This document shows, piece by piece, positions 17,666 to 27,436 of a stretch of DNA of 63,109 nucleotides. Origin of the DNA: an uncultured bacterium (GTDB taxonomy: Bacteria > Cyanobacteriota > Vampirovibrionia > Gastranaerophilales > Gastranaerophilaceae); contig CACYKP010000013.1 of the NCBI GenBank assembly GCA_902775025.1, forward strand, positions 1-63,109. The letters are read 5' to 3'. Under the pieces are notes generated by a model that did no database searches, was not told the origin of the DNA, and was given only the letters and a program-made list of their open reading frames with translations. The position numbers and the translations under genes are program-made. The stretch's first letter is position 1; every line of letters begins with the position of its first letter.

Positions 17666-18523
17666 ATGGCACTTACAATTAACACAAACCTATCATCAAT
17701 GTTAGTTCAATCGAACTTATCAAAAGCTACAACTTCATTGAACTTAGCAATCGAAAGAATGACAACAGGGTACAAAATTAACCACGCATCAGACAACGCA
17801 GCTGGTTATTCAATCGCAAGGAATTGGGAAGCACAATTGGGATCATTAGATGTAGCGGCAGACAACGCAGCAACAGGTGCTGATATGTTGTCAACACTTG
17901 AAGACCACTACGCATTAATTTCTACTCACGTTCAACGTGTAAGAGACTTGACAGAACAAGCAGCAAACGGTACTTATGGTACTCAATCATTGACTGCTAT
18001 TAGATCAGAAATCAACGCAAGACTTGAAGAAATCGACAGAATTGCTGCTAACTGTGAATTCAGCGGTCAGTATATGATGGACGGTTCATTAAAAGATATT
18101 GCACTTCAAGTTGGGACTGATGGAAATCCTACAAAATCACAAATCGTTCTTAAAGACGAATTATTTGCTAAAGGTGATGTTGAATCACTATTTGGCGCAG
18201 ACAGAGACACAATTGCTACAAAATGTGCAGGTTTGAAGACCGGTACATCTGCAAGCGATATGTTAGCAACAATTGACGAAGTAATTAACACAATCTCAGG
18301 TCGTATCACTACTTTAGGTGCTGCACAAAACAGAATTGAATCAGCTATTAAATCAATCGGTGTTCAATCAGAAAACATCACATCTTCATTATCAACTCTT
18401 CGTGATGCAGATGTAGCAACTGAATCTTCTAACTATATCAAAGCTCAAATATTACAACAAGCTTCAGCAACATTACTTGCAACAGCTAACCAAACACCAA
18501 GTATCGCTTTGAACTTACTGTAA
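17666..18523 (+). CDS. flagellin (first copy)
   Basis: 285 aa, consisting almost only of the conserved D0/D1 coiled-coil ends. The N-terminus is MALTINTNLSSMLVQSNL with the TGYKINHASDNAAGYSIA motif. The C-terminus is NYIKAQILQQASATLLATAN. The central variable domain is reduced to about 60 residues. The ATG at 17666 has AAAGGAG 6 nt upstream; an upstream in-frame start at 17573 has none. It is followed by a close paralogue, which suggests a two-flagellin filament. Confidence 0.96.
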   Translation: MALTINTNLSSMLVQSNLSKATTSLNLAIERMTTGYKINHASDNAAGYSIARNWEAQLGSLDVAADNAATGADMLSTLEDHYALISTHVQRVRDLTEQAANGTYGTQSLTAIRSEINARLEEIDRIAANCEFSGQYMMDGSLKDIALQVGTDGNPTKSQIVLKDELFAKGDVESLFGADRDTIATKCAGLKTGTSASDMLATIDEVINTISGRITTLGAAQNRIESAIKSIGVQSENITSSLSTLRDADVATESSNYIKAQILQQASATLLATANQTPSIALNLL

Positions 18524-18644
18524 TACTGAAAAGAATATTTAATAAGTTAATTAAGTATCTTTTAAACAACGTAACCAAATCATTAATAGTGTTAAACAAA
18601 ATCAAATTAAATATAAATAATATGCCGGAAAGGAGTAAGAAACC

Positions 18645-19559
18645 ATGGCACTTACAATTAACACAAACTTATCATCAATGCTTGTACAATCAAACCTAAC
18701 TAAGTCTACGACTCAGTTAAATCAAGCAATTGAAAGAATGACAACAGGTTACAAAATCAATCATGCATCGGACAACGCAGCAGGATATTCAATTGCAAGA
18801 AATTGGGAGGCTCAACTTGGTTCTCTTGATGTTGCAGCGGATAATGCCGCAACAGGTGCTGATATGTTAGCAACATTAGAGGATACTTATGCATTAGTTT
18901 CTACTCACGTTCAACGTGTAAGAGACTTGACAGAACAAGCTAGCAATGGTACTTATGGTGAACAATCACTACAAGCAATTAAATCAGAAATTGCAGCAAG
19001 ATTGGAAGAAATCAATCGTATTGCAGCAAACTGCGAATACAACGGAATTCATATGATGGACGGTGATGATGCAAAAGCTGAAACCGGCATAGATATCCAA
19101 GTAGGTATCGACGGTGATGATACTAAGAGCAAGATTCACTTGAATAAAGAGTTGTTTGCAGGTGGTGATGTTGAACACTTATTTACTTTAACAGGTGAAC
19201 ACGCTTACACACCTACAGGAGCAGACGCAAGCGAAATTGTTGACAAATTAGCAAGTGATTGCGCAGGCTTAACAGATGGTGTAAGTGCAGGTTCTATGCT
19301 TGGTTGTATTGATGATGTTATCAGTAAAATTTCAAGTCGTATTACAACATTAGGTGCTGCGCAAAACAGAATTGAATCAGCAGTAACTTCTATTGGCGTA
19401 CAGGCAGAAAATATTACTTCATCTCTGGCAACTCTTAGAGATGCTGATGTAGCAACAGAATCTTCTAACTACATTAAGGCACAAATATTGCAGCAAGCTT
19501 CCGCAACATTGCTTGCAACTGCAAACCAATCTCCGGCAATAGCACTTAACTTGCTATAA
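18645..19559 (+). CDS. flagellin (second copy)
   Basis: 304 aa, nearly identical to the first copy at both ends and about 20 residues longer in the middle, where a DDAKAETGIDIQVG segment and a short insertion occur. The ribosome-binding site GGAAAGGAG precedes the ATG. The 120-nt gap from copy one holds no terminator I can see, so both may be transcribed together. Filament assembly, chaperone and motor genes are outside the window. Confidence 0.96.
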   Translation: MALTINTNLSSMLVQSNLTKSTTQLNQAIERMTTGYKINHASDNAAGYSIARNWEAQLGSLDVAADNAATGADMLATLEDTYALVSTHVQRVRDLTEQASNGTYGEQSLQAIKSEIAARLEEINRIAANCEYNGIHMMDGDDAKAETGIDIQVGIDGDDTKSKIHLNKELFAGGDVEHLFTLTGEHAYTPTGADASEIVDKLASDCAGLTDGVSAGSMLGCIDDVISKISSRITTLGAAQNRIESAVTSIGVQAENITSSLATLRDADVATESSNYIKAQILQQASATLLATANQSPAIALNLL

Positions 19560-19623
19560 CGGATTTAGGTTAGCCGAAATGAGAAAGCGGTTAAACCGCA
19601 AGACTCAAAAATATGCATTTATC

Positions 19624-19654
19624 AAAAGCAAGGACAGCACAAATCCTTGCTTTT
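19624..19654 (+). terminator. Rho-independent terminator after flagellins
   Basis: An 11-bp stem (AAAAGCAAGGA, 19624-19634, with its complement 19644-19654) followed by a T-run. A second smaller hairpin, GCGGTT/AACCGC, lies about 35 nt upstream. Confidence 0.85.
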
Positions 19655-19656
19655 TT

Positions 19657-20706
19657 TTATTTATTCTCTTTATTAATAATTTTCTTTATTAAACTTCCAA
19701 AAGCAGGCTTATTTTGATCATGCATATGTTCTAAACGTGCCTCTTCATTACCTATGATTGCAATTACTTTTTTATACTTATTTATTGCTTCATTTAAAAG
19801 AATTTTTGTCAGGCAATCCATCTCTGTTGCGGAACTTAAAACAAGCTGATATATTGAATATACTTCATCATAAAGTTCTTTAAAGCTTCTTTTTATATTT
19901 GAATAATCTTTTTCGGTATACTCATTAATATCACCGATTATATCTTTAAGCTTTGCATTAATTAACACCGGATACTTTTCATCAGAAAAAGTATAATAAT
20001 CTTTATTTGATTTTATACCTGTTCCCAGTTTTTCGTCATGCATAATTTCAAGCTTTCCTGATACGGAATCAATTTTTGCCAGCAATACATTGTATTTTTT
20101 TTCCGCATCTTGAGTAATATCAGAATTGCCGTAAGAGTACCCCAAAGATTTGCTATATACATAGTAATTTCTATCTTTTAACTCTGATAACTTATACTTT
20201 AAGTCATTATAATCACCTTCGGTTTTTATATCAATGCATGATAAAATTTCTCCTAATTCTTTTTCTATCGACTTAATTTCTTTTTCACTATACGAATTAT
20301 ACTCTTCTTTATTATCTTCTCCCTCCGGAACAGGATTTTTTAATTTACTTTCAAAAACTTCTTCTGCAGAGTTAATTTGAACCTGATATAATACAATTTT
20401 ATGTTCCTCTATCATTTTATTGATCGAATCTGAATCATTTGCACCCTTTACTTTAGATGCTTTAATGCATTTTTTGAGCCCCCCATCGTGTTTAACCAAT
20501 ATAAACCAAGAAGCATAATAATTATAATCACCTGCATTGTCTAAATGCAATTTTGTAACCTGCATTGCAAATTCATATGATGTATTGCACTTTAACTTTA
20601 ATAAAGCATCATAAATATCATCAGGGACTATTAAACGTGATGATGAATCTCTGAAAATATGACCTTCAAAAATCATATTTATATTGCTATTTTTATCTAT
20701 ACTCAT
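19657..20706 (-). CDS. hypothetical protein rich in charged helices
   Basis: 349 aa, not recognised. It has an N-terminal compact part (about 1-110) and two similar helical halves (about 120-220 and 230-335). Each half contains a D-Y-x-x-[LI]-K-x-x-[LF]-x-E-L pattern and ends near an HD[EQ][KN] turn, so it may be an internal duplication. The ATG at 20706 is preferred, because a perfect TATAAT (minus strand, ending at the base before 20720) overlaps the earlier ATG at 20721. It is convergent with the flagellin terminator. Confidence 0.7.
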   Translation of the reverse strand: MSIDKNSNINMIFEGHIFRDSSSRLIVPDDIYDALLKLKCNTSYEFAMQVTKLHLDNAGDYNYYASWFILVKHDGGLKKCIKASKVKGANDSDSINKMIEEHKIVLYQVQINSAEEVFESKLKNPVPEGEDNKEEYNSYSEKEIKSIEKELGEILSCIDIKTEGDYNDLKYKLSELKDRNYYVYSKSLGYSYGNSDITQDAEKKYNVLLAKIDSVSGKLEIMHDEKLGTGIKSNKDYYTFSDEKYPVLINAKLKDIIGDINEYTEKDYSNIKRSFKELYDEVYSIYQLVLSSATEMDCLTKILLNEAINKYKKVIAIIGNEEARLEHMHDQNKPAFGSLIKKIINKENK

Positions 20707-20819
20707 TGTTTCTATTAACATTATATAATGTTTGAATTACTATAGTTTTTGATTTTTACAAATTTTTACAATAAAATTTCTATATATTATATTTAAATAA
20801 GCAAATAGGAGATGTAAAT

Positions 20820-21773
20820 TTGAAAACAGTTTTGGTTACAGGAGCAGGGGGGTTTATTGGACTTAATACAGTTAAAATGTATGCTGAATACGGTTGGAGA
20901 GTTATAGCACTTGTGCATAATAAAATTCCGAATGAGCTTTACAATCTAAATAATGTAGAAGTTATTCAAGGTGATGTTACTGATGAAAAATTTATGTCGC
21001 AATTTGCAGGGCAAATAGATGTAGTTGCACATGTTGCCGGACTTGCTAAAGATATCGGCTCAGATAAAAAATTTAAAAAACTCAATTTTGAACCGATAAA
21101 ATACTTATCAAAACTGCCGATAGAAAAAATTGTTTACGTTTCATCATCTGATGTTTACGGAATTAAAGATTTTAATAATGCGGATGAAAATACACCGATG
21201 ATTGAATATCCCAAAAATCCTTATCCCAGATATAAAATTATGTCAGAAAATTGGTTAAGAGAAAATTGTTCAAAGTATGTTATAATTCGTCCTGCAGCCG
21301 TTTGGGGAGAAGGAGATTTAACATTAGAAAGCCGTGTTATTGATTTTCTTAGAACTTCACCTTTTATTATCCACTTCGGTAAATGGAGGGGAAATTGCCG
21401 CTGGCCTTTAGCTAATGTAAAAAATGTTGCTAAAACTATTGTTGCAGTAAGTGGAACAAATGAATTTGATAATCAGGCTATAACAATTATTGATGAAGAA
21501 AAAACTACAATTGATGAATACTATAGACAAGTAGCTGCTAAAAATTTTCCTGATAAAAAATTTAAGAATTTATATTTGCCTATGTGGCTCGGGAAATTTA
21601 TCGGACTAATCTCAACAACAATCTCTAATACATTGAAATTGAGAGAACCAATCTTTGACCCTACGTTTTATGCAGTACACCACGTTAGTTCAAATCTTGA
21701 TTTTTCTTGTGAAAAAATGAAAAAAGCTATAAAAACATTAGACGAACAAAAGACAACTAATATTAATCACTAA
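20820..21773 (+). CDS. NAD(P)-dependent epimerase/dehydratase (extended SDR)
   Basis: 317 aa. Rossmann motif TGAGGFIGLNTVKMY is at the N-terminus, followed by a VAGLAKDIG segment. The catalytic YxxxK is YPRYK near residue 140. The family acts on nucleotide sugars, sterols or flavanols; the substrate here is unknown. The start is a TTG at 20820 with TAGGAG 8 nt upstream. Its 3' end overlaps the convergent hemW gene by 11 nt. Confidence 0.88.
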   Translation: MKTVLVTGAGGFIGLNTVKMYAEYGWRVIALVHNKIPNELYNLNNVEVIQGDVTDEKFMSQFAGQIDVVAHVAGLAKDIGSDKKFKKLNFEPIKYLSKLPIEKIVYVSSSDVYGIKDFNNADENTPMIEYPKNPYPRYKIMSENWLRENCSKYVIIRPAAVWGEGDLTLESRVIDFLRTSPFIIHFGKWRGNCRWPLANVKNVAKTIVAVSGTNEFDNQAITIIDEEKTTIDEYYRQVAAKNFPDKKFKNLYLPMWLGKFIGLISTTISNTLKLREPIFDPTFYAVHHVSSNLDFSCEKMKKAIKTLDEQKTTNINH

Positions 21774-22848
21774 TAAACTCCGGCAAAATCTCATTACTAA
21801 GCATTGTGCCTTTCAGGTTAAATGCGTAACCTTGTTCGGTTTTTATAATATAGTCTGAATATTTATCAAGAATTTTTTTGTATTTACTTTCAAAATCAAC
21901 ATCAAACTTTTGTTTTATTTTGTTTACATTTACCCCTTCTGTTTTTCTAAACCCAAGAAAAATCTCTTCTTCAAGTTTTTCCTGCTCATTTAAAATTCTT
22001 CCATACTCATGTTTAGTCGGATGTTCCATATATTCTTCTAATGTACAATAGTTTGAATATCTTACACCATCAACATATCCGTGAGCTGAAACACCAAATC
22101 CATAATATTCATCATTATTCCAATACGTTAAATTGTGCCTTGATTCATAGCCTTCCTTTGCAAAGTTACTTACCTCATATCGTTTAAAGCCGGTTTGAGT
22201 AAGAAAATCATTTACCCCCTCATACATATCTGCTTGAATATCATCATCGGGAACATTATCCGGATTATGAGTTCCCCAATAAGAACCGCCCTCAATTTTC
22301 AAACCATATGTTGATATGTGCTGGATATCAAGGCTAAAAAATTTTTCTAAATCTTCTTTTATCATTTGCAAAGTCTGTGTTGGAAGTCCATAAATTAAAT
22401 CAAGGCTTATGTTTTTAAACCCGGCTTTTTTTGCATTATTTACAGTTTCATAAATTTGTAAAGAATTATGCCTGCGCCCGATTAACTTTAATAAATCATC
22501 ATTAAAGGTTTGAGAGCCTACACTTAGACGATTAAATCCTATATTTTTTAACCCCGATAAATAATCAAAACTGCAATCGTCAGGATTAACTTCTATTGTA
22601 ACTTCAGAATTTTCTTTCAGCACAAATTTATTTACAACCTTAGATAATAATTCTACGGAAACAAGAGAAGGAGTTCCGCCACCGAAGTACAAAGTGTCTA
22701 ATTTTTCTCCATTATAGCTTTCATTTATTTCTTTTAAAAGCGAGTAAACATAACCTGTTATCAAATTAAGATTATTAAAAGAAACAAAAGAGCAATACTT
22801 ACACTTTTTTTTACAAAACGGAATATGAATATAACAGGCTTTTGGCAT
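21763..22848 (-). CDS. hemW: HemW-like radical SAM protein (coproporphyrinogen oxidase family)
   Basis: 361 aa. The radical SAM cluster motif is CYIHIPFCKKKCKYCSF (CxxxCxxC plus the family's trailing C-x-F variant). It is followed by YFGGGTPSL and SVGSQTFNDDLL. HemW is a heme chaperone; true HemN has a different C-terminus. The gene lies 19 nt after ftsQ and may be cotranscribed with the cell-wall genes. Confidence 0.9.
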   Translation of the reverse strand: MPKACYIHIPFCKKKCKYCSFVSFNNLNLITGYVYSLLKEINESYNGEKLDTLYFGGGTPSLVSVELLSKVVNKFVLKENSEVTIEVNPDDCSFDYLSGLKNIGFNRLSVGSQTFNDDLLKLIGRRHNSLQIYETVNNAKKAGFKNISLDLIYGLPTQTLQMIKEDLEKFFSLDIQHISTYGLKIEGGSYWGTHNPDNVPDDDIQADMYEGVNDFLTQTGFKRYEVSNFAKEGYESRHNLTYWNNDEYYGFGVSAHGYVDGVRYSNYCTLEEYMEHPTKHEYGRILNEQEKLEEEIFLGFRKTEGVNVNKIKQKFDVDFESKYKKILDKYSDYIIKTEQGYAFNLKGTMLSNEILPEFISD

Positions 22849-22867
22849 TTTATATTACCCCTTTACC

Positions 22868-23728
22868 CTATTCATCCAATTTTATAAAATTAGAATCCCA
22901 TCTTAAATCCAAATACTTAATCTTTTTATTAAGCATTTTAACTTGCGGAACAAGAGTTCTCAACCTTCCTATCTTATCATATACGCCTGCATTATAACTG
23001 CCAAGTCTGATTTTAACGGTAGGTATTTTAATATATACATCTTTTGGATCACGATAATCAATATATTCTACAGGTTCTCCGGAAGCATCTTCTACCATTA
23101 GCGCAAGTTTTTTTATATTTGAAACTTTTGCCTTATTCCATGTTCTATAATCATCACCTGCTCCGTATGTAATTACACGCACGGTCTTAAATTCCGGAGA
23201 AAGCGGCATATAATCTCTGCCAATAAGCTTTCCGTCTGATGAAAAAAATGCAATCGGCTCTACTTCTATATCAGGAGATATTGTTAATGCAGGAGTCCTT
23301 TCAACTACTATAATTTTTAATCTTGCAGGATACCAAAAACGTCTTATGTAAACATCTTGTACAGGTTCTAACTGTTTTATACTCTCTTTTATGTTATCAG
23401 TTTTTACTAAAAATATTGGCTTTGTTGAAACCTGATTTCTTCTTAGTGCGGATAAAACTTTTTGAGAGGGTACAATTTTATTATTAACTATTTCCAAAGC
23501 CGGACTATCCAAGCTATCAAAAGCATAAGTATGCAGTCTCCATTGAGGCATTTTTAGAAGTGAATAACTTAATGCGATTAGCAATAAAAGAAGAATAAGT
23601 TTCCACAAAGCACGCAAACGGTTCAATCTGCGTCGTGATTTTTTAACCTGACGTTCAAGTTTTCTTTTTTTAAACCTGCGTTTTTGATAATATCGCGGAT
23701 TTTGTAAATATTCTTCTTCGTTTGACAT
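22868..23728 (-). CDS. ftsQ: cell division protein FtsQ/DivIB
   Basis: 286 aa. A very basic cytoplasmic tail (residues 1-40) is followed by one transmembrane helix (about 42-60) and a POTRA domain (about 85-160) with the RRFWYPARLKIIVVERTPA segment typical of FtsQ. It scaffolds the divisome through FtsL/FtsB. The start overlaps the ddl stop (TAATG). It is the fourth gene of the murC-murB-ddl-ftsQ operon. Confidence 0.92.
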   Translation of the reverse strand: MSNEEEYLQNPRYYQKRRFKKRKLERQVKKSRRRLNRLRALWKLILLLLLIALSYSLLKMPQWRLHTYAFDSLDSPALEIVNNKIVPSQKVLSALRRNQVSTKPIFLVKTDNIKESIKQLEPVQDVYIRRFWYPARLKIIVVERTPALTISPDIEVEPIAFFSSDGKLIGRDYMPLSPEFKTVRVITYGAGDDYRTWNKAKVSNIKKLALMVEDASGEPVEYIDYRDPKDVYIKIPTVKIRLGSYNAGVYDKIGRLRTLVPQVKMLNKKIKYLDLRWDSNFIKLDE

Positions 23729-24666
23729 TATTTATTAAGTCCTACACTATTAAGTATCATCAATACAAGATGGTCGTAATCAATACCCATAACACTTGCC
23801 TGTGCAGGAAGATCACTGGTATCAGTCATTCCGGGATTTGTATTAATCTCTAAAAAGTAAGGTTTGTCATCTTTTATCATGAAATCAACTCTTGAGACTC
23901 CGCTGCACCCGGCGACTTGATGTGCTTTTACTGCAATATCTTTTACAAGTTTTGTTGCCTGTTCACTAAGTCCTGTTGCCGGAACAATAAATTCTGATAA
24001 TCCTTTAGTATATTTTGCATCAAAATCATACCATTCTGTTTTTGTTCTAATCTCCAGAATTTCTGTTGCAAATTCTTTACCCTTTTCACCTAAAACTCCA
24101 ACAGTTACAAAGAAACCATCTATAAACTCTTCTATTAAAACATCATCATTATATTTAAGAGCCTCTTCAAAAGCTTTTTTAAGTTCATTAGGCCTGTTAA
24201 CTTTTGTCATTCCGTAACTTGAGCCTTCTGACACAGGTTTTGTAATTAAGGGATAGTTTAAATCTTTAACAGCACTTAAAACATCATCACCCTTATGTAC
24301 ATAAACAGATTTAATAAGCGGAATATCTTTACAATTAGAAAGAATACGTTTTGTGTATTCTTTATTCATACAAATTGCACTCGACATAACACCACAACCG
24401 GTATATGGAATCTGTAAAATTTCTAATATACCTTGAATACATCCGTCTTCACCATATTTTCCGTGCATTGTATTATATGCATACTTAAATCCTTTTAAAT
24501 CATTTATAATATTCTGCGAAACATCAACAAGTGATGCATTTTCATACCCCAGCCTTTTTAAAGCCGCAAGAACGTTTTTCCCTGAACGAAGTGATACTTC
24601 ACGCTCCGATGACATTCCGCCGCAAAGAACGGCTATTCTTGCTCCTAATGGCACATTATATTCCAT
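23728..24666 (-). CDS. ddl: D-alanine-D-alanine ligase
   Basis: 312 aa, ATP-grasp enzyme making the D-Ala-D-Ala end of the peptidoglycan stem. Motifs are GGMSSEREVSLRSG, the MHGKYGEDGCIQG loop, KPVSEGSSYGM, and the metal-binding FLEINTNPGMT. It overlaps murB by 22 nt and ftsQ by 1 nt. Confidence 0.96.
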   Translation of the reverse strand: MEYNVPLGARIAVLCGGMSSEREVSLRSGKNVLAALKRLGYENASLVDVSQNIINDLKGFKYAYNTMHGKYGEDGCIQGILEILQIPYTGCGVMSSAICMNKEYTKRILSNCKDIPLIKSVYVHKGDDVLSAVKDLNYPLITKPVSEGSSYGMTKVNRPNELKKAFEEALKYNDDVLIEEFIDGFFVTVGVLGEKGKEFATEILEIRTKTEWYDFDAKYTKGLSEFIVPATGLSEQATKLVKDIAVKAHQVAGCSGVSRVDFMIKDDKPYFLEINTNPGMTDTSDLPAQASVMGIDYDHLVLMILNSVGLNK

Positions 24667-25541
24667 AGTTCTTCCTCTTTTTCTGTTTTATTACCTATAA
24701 ATATTATCTCCGGTTTCAATTCAATTGTATATTGGTTTTTAACCGCATTATACATCATAACCATTAATGTTAAAATGTCCTCTGAAGTTGCATCACCCTT
24801 ATTTACTATAAAATTTGCGTGATTTTCCCAAACCCTTGCTCTCGGCAAATCAAATGATTTTACACCTGCTTTATCCAACAATCTTCCTGCTGAATCATTT
24901 TCGGGATTTTTAAAAACACTACCGGCATTTGGATTCGCGAGCGATGGTTGAATATTTTTTCTAAATTCCAAATTCCTGTCAATTAATGCTTGAATATCTT
25001 CGTGAGTTCCTTTTTTAAGTTGAAATTCAGCATGAACCAATATATACCTGCCGTCTTTTAACAAAGAGTGTCTGTATGAAAAATCCATTTCTTCTTTAGT
25101 TTTATAAACTACTTCGCCGGCTTCTTTATCAAAAAGACAACATTGAACAAGATTATCAGATATACATTGACCGTGAGCACCTGCGTTCATACAAATATCA
25201 CCACCGATTGAGCCCGGAAAACCTATCATAAATTCAAAACCGCTTAATCCTGCTTCTGCGGTTTTTTGCGCTAACATAGGACCTTTTACACCGCAAGAAG
25301 AATATACATGCAATCCTCTTATTTCAAATTGTTTAAGTTCTGTTGTTACAATAACTTCTCCGTCATATCCGTTCGATGAAAAAAGTATATTTGAGCAGCT
25401 CCCAAGAACAATTGCATCTTTATGTTCTCTTATCAGTTCAATAAATTCTGCCTGAGTTTCCGGAAAATAAACCGTTTTTACTATTCCGCCAATTTTATAC
25501 GTTGTTAAATTTTTAATATCAAAATTTTCTTTAACTATCAT
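24645..25541 (-). CDS. murB: UDP-N-acetylenolpyruvoylglucosamine reductase
   Basis: 298 aa, type II MurB. The opening is NLTTYKIGG. FAD-binding motifs are LGSCSNILFS and GFPGSIGGDICMNAGAHG. Catalytic residues are the Ser of GSVFKNP and the C-terminal Glu of LKPEIIFIG. Its start overlaps murC by 4 nt (ATGA). Confidence 0.97.
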   Translation of the reverse strand: MIVKENFDIKNLTTYKIGGIVKTVYFPETQAEFIELIREHKDAIVLGSCSNILFSSNGYDGEVIVTTELKQFEIRGLHVYSSCGVKGPMLAQKTAEAGLSGFEFMIGFPGSIGGDICMNAGAHGQCISDNLVQCCLFDKEAGEVVYKTKEEMDFSYRHSLLKDGRYILVHAEFQLKKGTHEDIQALIDRNLEFRKNIQPSLANPNAGSVFKNPENDSAGRLLDKAGVKSFDLPRARVWENHANFIVNKGDATSEDILTLMVMMYNAVKNQYTIELKPEIIFIGNKTEKEEELWNIMCH

Positions 25542-26857
25542 ACCAATTCTAAACTCTCAAGTTCTTTTCCTAATGCTGTTATTGTTCCCGCTCCGAGTCC
25601 GATTACAATATCACCTTTCTTAAGTGAGGGAAGAAGTTTTTTGGCAACTTCTCTCATATCTCCTGACAAGTATTCAGCACCTCTCAAATCTGATGCAAAA
25701 TGCTCGCCGGTAATACCCTCAATTTTATCCTCTGATGCAGCATATACATCAGTAACAATAATTCTTCCTGCCTCATCAAAAGCATGCTTAAATTCATTCC
25801 ATAATGCTTTTAATCTTGTATATCTATGAGGTTGAAAAACTGCAACAATATGTTCTTTCCCAAATTTTATTGAAGCAGCATTTAAAGTTGCTTTAATCTC
25901 TGTCGGATGATGAGCATAATCATCATAAACTTCTATTCCGTCAAGCTCGCAAACCTTTTGGAATCTTCTTCCCATTCCTGTAAATCCGTAAAAATAATCT
26001 TTAACCTTGTTTATATCAACTCCCGATTCCGTTAGAGCAGATACTACGGCTAAAGTATTATAAACATTATGGACTCCGCTCAATTGAATTTTTATTGAAG
26101 TTAATAATTCATCTTTTTTATAAATATCAAATATAGTACCTTCTCTTGAATATTCTATATTTTTTGCAACATAATCAGCATCACCACTGAGGAGTTTGAC
26201 TCCGCTATTATCGTTATTTACTATAACCTTTTTAGAATGAGATATTGCGGTATTAAAAGTTTTTACGATATCAGACATTCCGTTTTTATAGAAATCCAAA
26301 TGATCTTCTTCTAAATTATTTATTACTAAAATATCAGGATTGTATTTTACGATAGTACCATCACTTTCATCCAATTCAGCAACAAAATATTTACCCTTTT
26401 TATGCTGTGCATTTGTATGAAGTTCCGGAACAATCCCACCATCTACAAAAGACGGTTCTAACCCTGTTTTATCCAAAACATAAGAACAAAGCCCGCTCGT
26501 CGTTGTTTTACCGTGCGTTCCTGAAAAACCAATAAAACATTTACCCCCCGCTTGTGCCTGTTCTGCGATTTCTTTAAGCATATCTGAACGGTGATAGATT
26601 TTTAAGCCTAATTCTTTTGCTCTTATTAATTCCGGATTATTTTCCCTAATAGCCGTACTAACAACTACAATTGCATTATCAGGAACATTCTCAGTTTTGT
26701 GCCCTATGGTAACATTTGCTCCCAAATCTCTTAATGCTTTTATATATTTAGAATCTGCAATATCGGAACCTGATACAGTATGACCATCTTCAAGCAGATA
26801 CTTTGCAAGCCCGCTCATCCCTATTCCGCCTATTGCAATAAAATGATAAATACCCAT
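25538..26857 (-). CDS. murC: UDP-N-acetylmuramate-L-alanine ligase
   Basis: 439 aa. The N-terminal Rossmann GIGGIGMSGLAKYL precedes the ATP-binding GTHGKTTTSG. ELDESDGT, NNLEEDHLDFY and DYAHHPTEIK are Mur-ligase signatures. It adds the first residue of the stem peptide. It is first in the operon, with GGAGA upstream of the ATG. Confidence 0.97.
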   Translation of the reverse strand: MGIYHFIAIGGIGMSGLAKYLLEDGHTVSGSDIADSKYIKALRDLGANVTIGHKTENVPDNAIVVVSTAIRENNPELIRAKELGLKIYHRSDMLKEIAEQAQAGGKCFIGFSGTHGKTTTSGLCSYVLDKTGLEPSFVDGGIVPELHTNAQHKKGKYFVAELDESDGTIVKYNPDILVINNLEEDHLDFYKNGMSDIVKTFNTAISHSKKVIVNNDNSGVKLLSGDADYVAKNIEYSREGTIFDIYKKDELLTSIKIQLSGVHNVYNTLAVVSALTESGVDINKVKDYFYGFTGMGRRFQKVCELDGIEVYDDYAHHPTEIKATLNAASIKFGKEHIVAVFQPHRYTRLKALWNEFKHAFDEAGRIIVTDVYAASEDKIEGITGEHFASDLRGAEYLSGDMREVAKKLLPSLKKGDIVIGLGAGTITALGKELESLELV

Positions 26858-27033
26858 CTTTTCTTTCTCTCCAAGTAATCGTTACATAAAAATGCACCCT
26901 AAATTTATTATATTACAAAGCTTAACCGTGGTAAATGGTATAAAAAAAGAAATTTAAGTTTTAATGTAACAAAATGTAAAAATTATTTTTAAATAAGTCA
27001 ATTTCACATGTTCACAGAACTTTTACAGGTACA

Positions 27034-27049
27034 AATTGTGTACACAATT
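27034..27049. promoter_or_regulatory. perfect 16-bp palindrome, candidate operator
   Basis: AATTGTGTACACAATT is a perfect 16-bp palindrome, 23 bp before the start of the small secreted-protein gene at 27073. The spacing suits a repressor operator overlapping a promoter. The binding protein is unknown. Confidence 0.45.
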
Positions 27050-27072
27050 GCCAAATGGCAGAAAGGATTATA

Positions 27073-27408
27073 ATGAATATAAAACAAAAAATCGGACTAG
27101 GTATAATTACACCATTATTTACACTAGCAGTAGGACATACAGTATTGAATAAAATAAATACTGGCAAAGAAGCTGCAAAAACGGAAGTATTTCCTGATGA
27201 TATTATTAATGCATTAGAAATGCAAGATAAAAATGCAGCGGCAGTATTTAAAGCCGAACAGAATTTATTAAAAGAAATTCAAAAAAATGCAATACCTTTT
27301 AATGAATATAGTAAAAATGTTGTTAAAAGTTTAGAGCAGTCAAATTTCAGTTATAGTCCAAAAGAAGCTCAAGAAATATTAGAAAATTCTGTTGAATGCG
27401 GTGACTAA
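27073..27408 (+). CDS. small hypothetical protein with N-terminal hydrophobic segment
   Basis: 111 aa, unknown. The N-terminus KQKIGLGIITPLFTLAVGHT is a likely signal anchor. The rest is a charged helical domain with no Cys pair. The ATG at 27073 has GAAAGGA 5 nt upstream; the earlier in-frame ATG at 27055 has none. It lies alone between murC and the SNF2 gene, behind a 16-bp palindrome. Confidence 0.65.
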   Translation: MNIKQKIGLGIITPLFTLAVGHTVLNKINTGKEAAKTEVFPDDIINALEMQDKNAAAVFKAEQNLLKEIQKNAIPFNEYSKNVVKSLEQSNFSYSPKEAQEILENSVECGD

Positions 27409-27436
27409 AATATTATATTTACCCCTAAATTTACCC

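Noticed and set aside
19561-19623. riboswitch-like element after the second flagellin
   Set aside because: Only a 6-bp hairpin and the terminator are visible; I could not match a known riboswitch core and it lies downstream of the genes.
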